Source of the DNA: JAAZMI01 sp050948785
GTDB taxonomy: Bacteria; Bacillota; Dethiobacteria; DTU022; UBA8154
Direction: 5' to 3'
Assembly (NCBI GenBank): GCA_050948785.1
Contig: JBMNEM010000003.1
Coordinates: forward strand, 1 to 64,000
DNA length: 64,000 bases
The translations under genes and the position numbers were made by a program. Positions 63,601 through 64,000 of this stretch are shown in pieces (positions within the stretch are counted from its first letter, which is position 1; every line of letters begins with the position of its first letter). Below the pieces are notes generated by a model. The model saw only the letters and a program-made list of their open reading frames with translations, was not told the DNA's origin and did no database searches.

Positions 63601-64000
63601 GCGTATAGAAGCACCTCCTGCTGCACCCGCAGGCTGCAAGCTGTTGGGTGATGTGTACGAGTTCAGTATCGATGGCGAGAAAAGCTACAATTTTGCCAAG
63701 AAAGTAAAGATCAAGTTTAGTTTCGATCCCGAAGCTCTCGGCAAGGACGAGACCCCGGCTGTTCATTATTACGATGAAGCCCAAAGCCGTTGGATAAATA
63801 TCGGTGGCAAGGTATTAGACAATATCATAAGCGTGGAGGTAGATCATCTCACCAAGTATGGTGTGATGGTTTCTCTACCTGCTACCGTAACGGCAACGAT
63901 CAAGCCTGTCGAGGGCGGCAAGGTAAACCTTGGAGAAGAAGCCATCATGGAAATACCGGCCGGTGCGCTGGCCGGCAGCAGAGCTGTGGAGGTTAAAATA
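60689..64000 (+). CDS. Large repetitive exported protein (partial, runs off right edge)
   Basis: An uninterrupted frame of 1,104 codons with no stop before the window ends. Signal peptide RWRFRLLLTVLSVLLLTGF. Then two tandem copies of a unit: an HID/DUF1533-like domain (about 85-165 and 553-635), a molybdopterin-oxidoreductase-like domain with INTWPTKKWY..EGV (178-350 and 655-828), and an Fn3-associated/chitobiase C-terminal-like domain with YYTTDGTDP and YNWIAKRWW (366-449 and 840-924). Two ZU5-like copies with EIPAGAL..AVEVKI follow (from 931 and 1072). Probably cell-surface; no enzyme residues were recognised. Confidence 0.85.
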   Translation, partial: MPTFDKRWRFRLLLTVLSVLLLTGFMVGLITTGTAGASGIPVSVTGDGDDCQVATVLTELTDSEDDIASSEVNQDKQVFDESSGLNKPPVLTADTTKNIVGEPVEITFSDDESDGWSAAISSVLVNDEELTAEQYTVSSEKIILAVGVFTKVGDYEVLVKANGYVDASVTQTIQKSVKITGDGVENEKTFALTELEAMKDDEHKWVEARLYSSINTWPTKKWYAAEGVKLAKLLEEAGIKDEAQLITVKSADGYKMTFTKKQLLDDKRYYFLGLKENHEYFGQIPGSTDQKVLVDTILALRSVDSDNLDEITDENAPRLIFGQRWVTEQTNQAFAKYVSEIEVSTMDPEKWDAPTAAPAEGIVPVGTKVELSSLTMDADKIYYTTDGTDPSYKSLIYNWIAKRWWSSREDVLEGINKPIEITADTTIKAVTIGLGKEDSDIVTFEYRVALELISAEVTSDGNLNLICSRAVADSAEMEVKGQFTVLIDGQEVDVTAVVVDTNAAPEKILLELATKIEVGQDVTVSYTKSANENEQIKSSDGQVLQGFEQGFLGVPKLIADTTNNTVGSPIKITFEDDEGWRKAITGVTVNGTAVDSDKYTFEVGKIIFDADIFTAAGDYAVVVIATGYQNATLVQKITASSGEPGGPGEPGGEIVLEITGDGVTTPKKFTQAELEEMPQLQEVYSCINTWPTKKWYVGEGVALSYLLGSKQADIKPDATLIKFFASDGYYMTLTVQELLKDSRYRFPNFKEGGGDGDGHLPGSSKGAVKVETLLGLRTAEGTDDPSYMNDINALLLMPGQRAMTEQTGPLFVKNVNKIEVLTGSISQWDEPTAEPSGGTVPAGTKVRLSNIGMDQDKVHYTLDGSTPTLESPIYNWIARRWWSTRGEETVEKINRPIELTKDTTIKAITIGPGKEDSDVVTFTYKVTGTAPSTSDKITPGEGGTVSLGNDVVMEIPAGALTGTSAVEVKIERIEAPPAAPAGCKLLGDVYEFSIDGEKSYNFAKKVKIKFSFDPEALGKDETPAVHYYDEAQSRWINIGGKVLDNIISVEVDHLTKYGVMVSLPATVTATIKPVEGGKVNLGEEAIMEIPAGALAGSRAVEVKI

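Overview
The window looks like the chromosome of a strictly anaerobic, low-to-mid GC Gram-positive bacterium, probably a Clostridia/Peptococcaceae-type organism. This rests on strong AGGAGG-type ribosome sites with frequent GTG/TTG starts, the cdaA-ybbR-glmM-glmS block, PlsY, a rubrerythrin, lipoproteins with lipoboxes, a tungsten/benzoyl-CoA-reductase-type operon and two apparent selenocysteine UGA codons. No rRNA, tRNA or CRISPR was seen.

Region by region. 1-13.9 kb: a PcrB-type prenyltransferase, a lipoprotein, then a mannose/GDP-mannose and glycan block (phosphohexomutase, mannose-1-P guanylyltransferase, cupin isomerase, a GT4 fused to an alpha/alpha-barrel domain, a GT81-like protein and a GH130 protein that look like one gene split by a +1 frameshift), a two-P-loop ATPase and PlsY. 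13.9-19.6 kb: housekeeping genes (coiled-coil protein, MBL hydrolase, Hsp20, phosphodiesterase) and the AmmeMemoRadiSam trio. 19.6-26.4 kb: an AGCS symporter whose N-terminus has no canonical start codon, then cdaA, ybbR, glmM and a glmS in which the catalytic N-terminal Cys is Ser.

26.4-35 kb is an accessory, partly decayed region: a nested-palindrome element, a toxin-antitoxin remnant, an Opp/Nik-type transporter operon with a methyltransferase, and remnants of a desuccinylase-type gene, a DNA methyltransferase and possibly a transposase. 35-39 kb holds an MFS exporter, a DUF3784-like membrane protein and an M24 peptidase, closed by a perfect 16-bp bidirectional terminator.

39.1-47.7 kb, minus strand, is the most striking unit: bamB-bamC-bamD-fdhD-bamE-bamF, a class II (tungsten) benzoyl-CoA-reductase-like complex. 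Both bamE (HdrA-like) and bamF (MvhD-like) are interrupted by an in-frame UGA exactly where a cluster-ligating Cys is expected, each followed by a bacterial-SECIS-like hairpin. Upstream of bamB lie three related repeat copies that may be operators.

48-56 kb: a polar amino-acid ABC transporter, a small HTH protein, an internally deleted sodium:solute symporter, a LivK-like binding protein, a nitrilase-family amidase and a YfcC carrier. 56-64 kb: rubrerythrin with a promoter-overlapping palindrome, a PadR regulator with a natural His6 stretch plus a His/Cys-rich partner, CCA-adding enzyme, a molybdenum/tungsten-cofactor-riboswitch-like leader with terminator ahead of a TrmO-FmdE-like fusion, and a very large repetitive exported protein running off the right edge.
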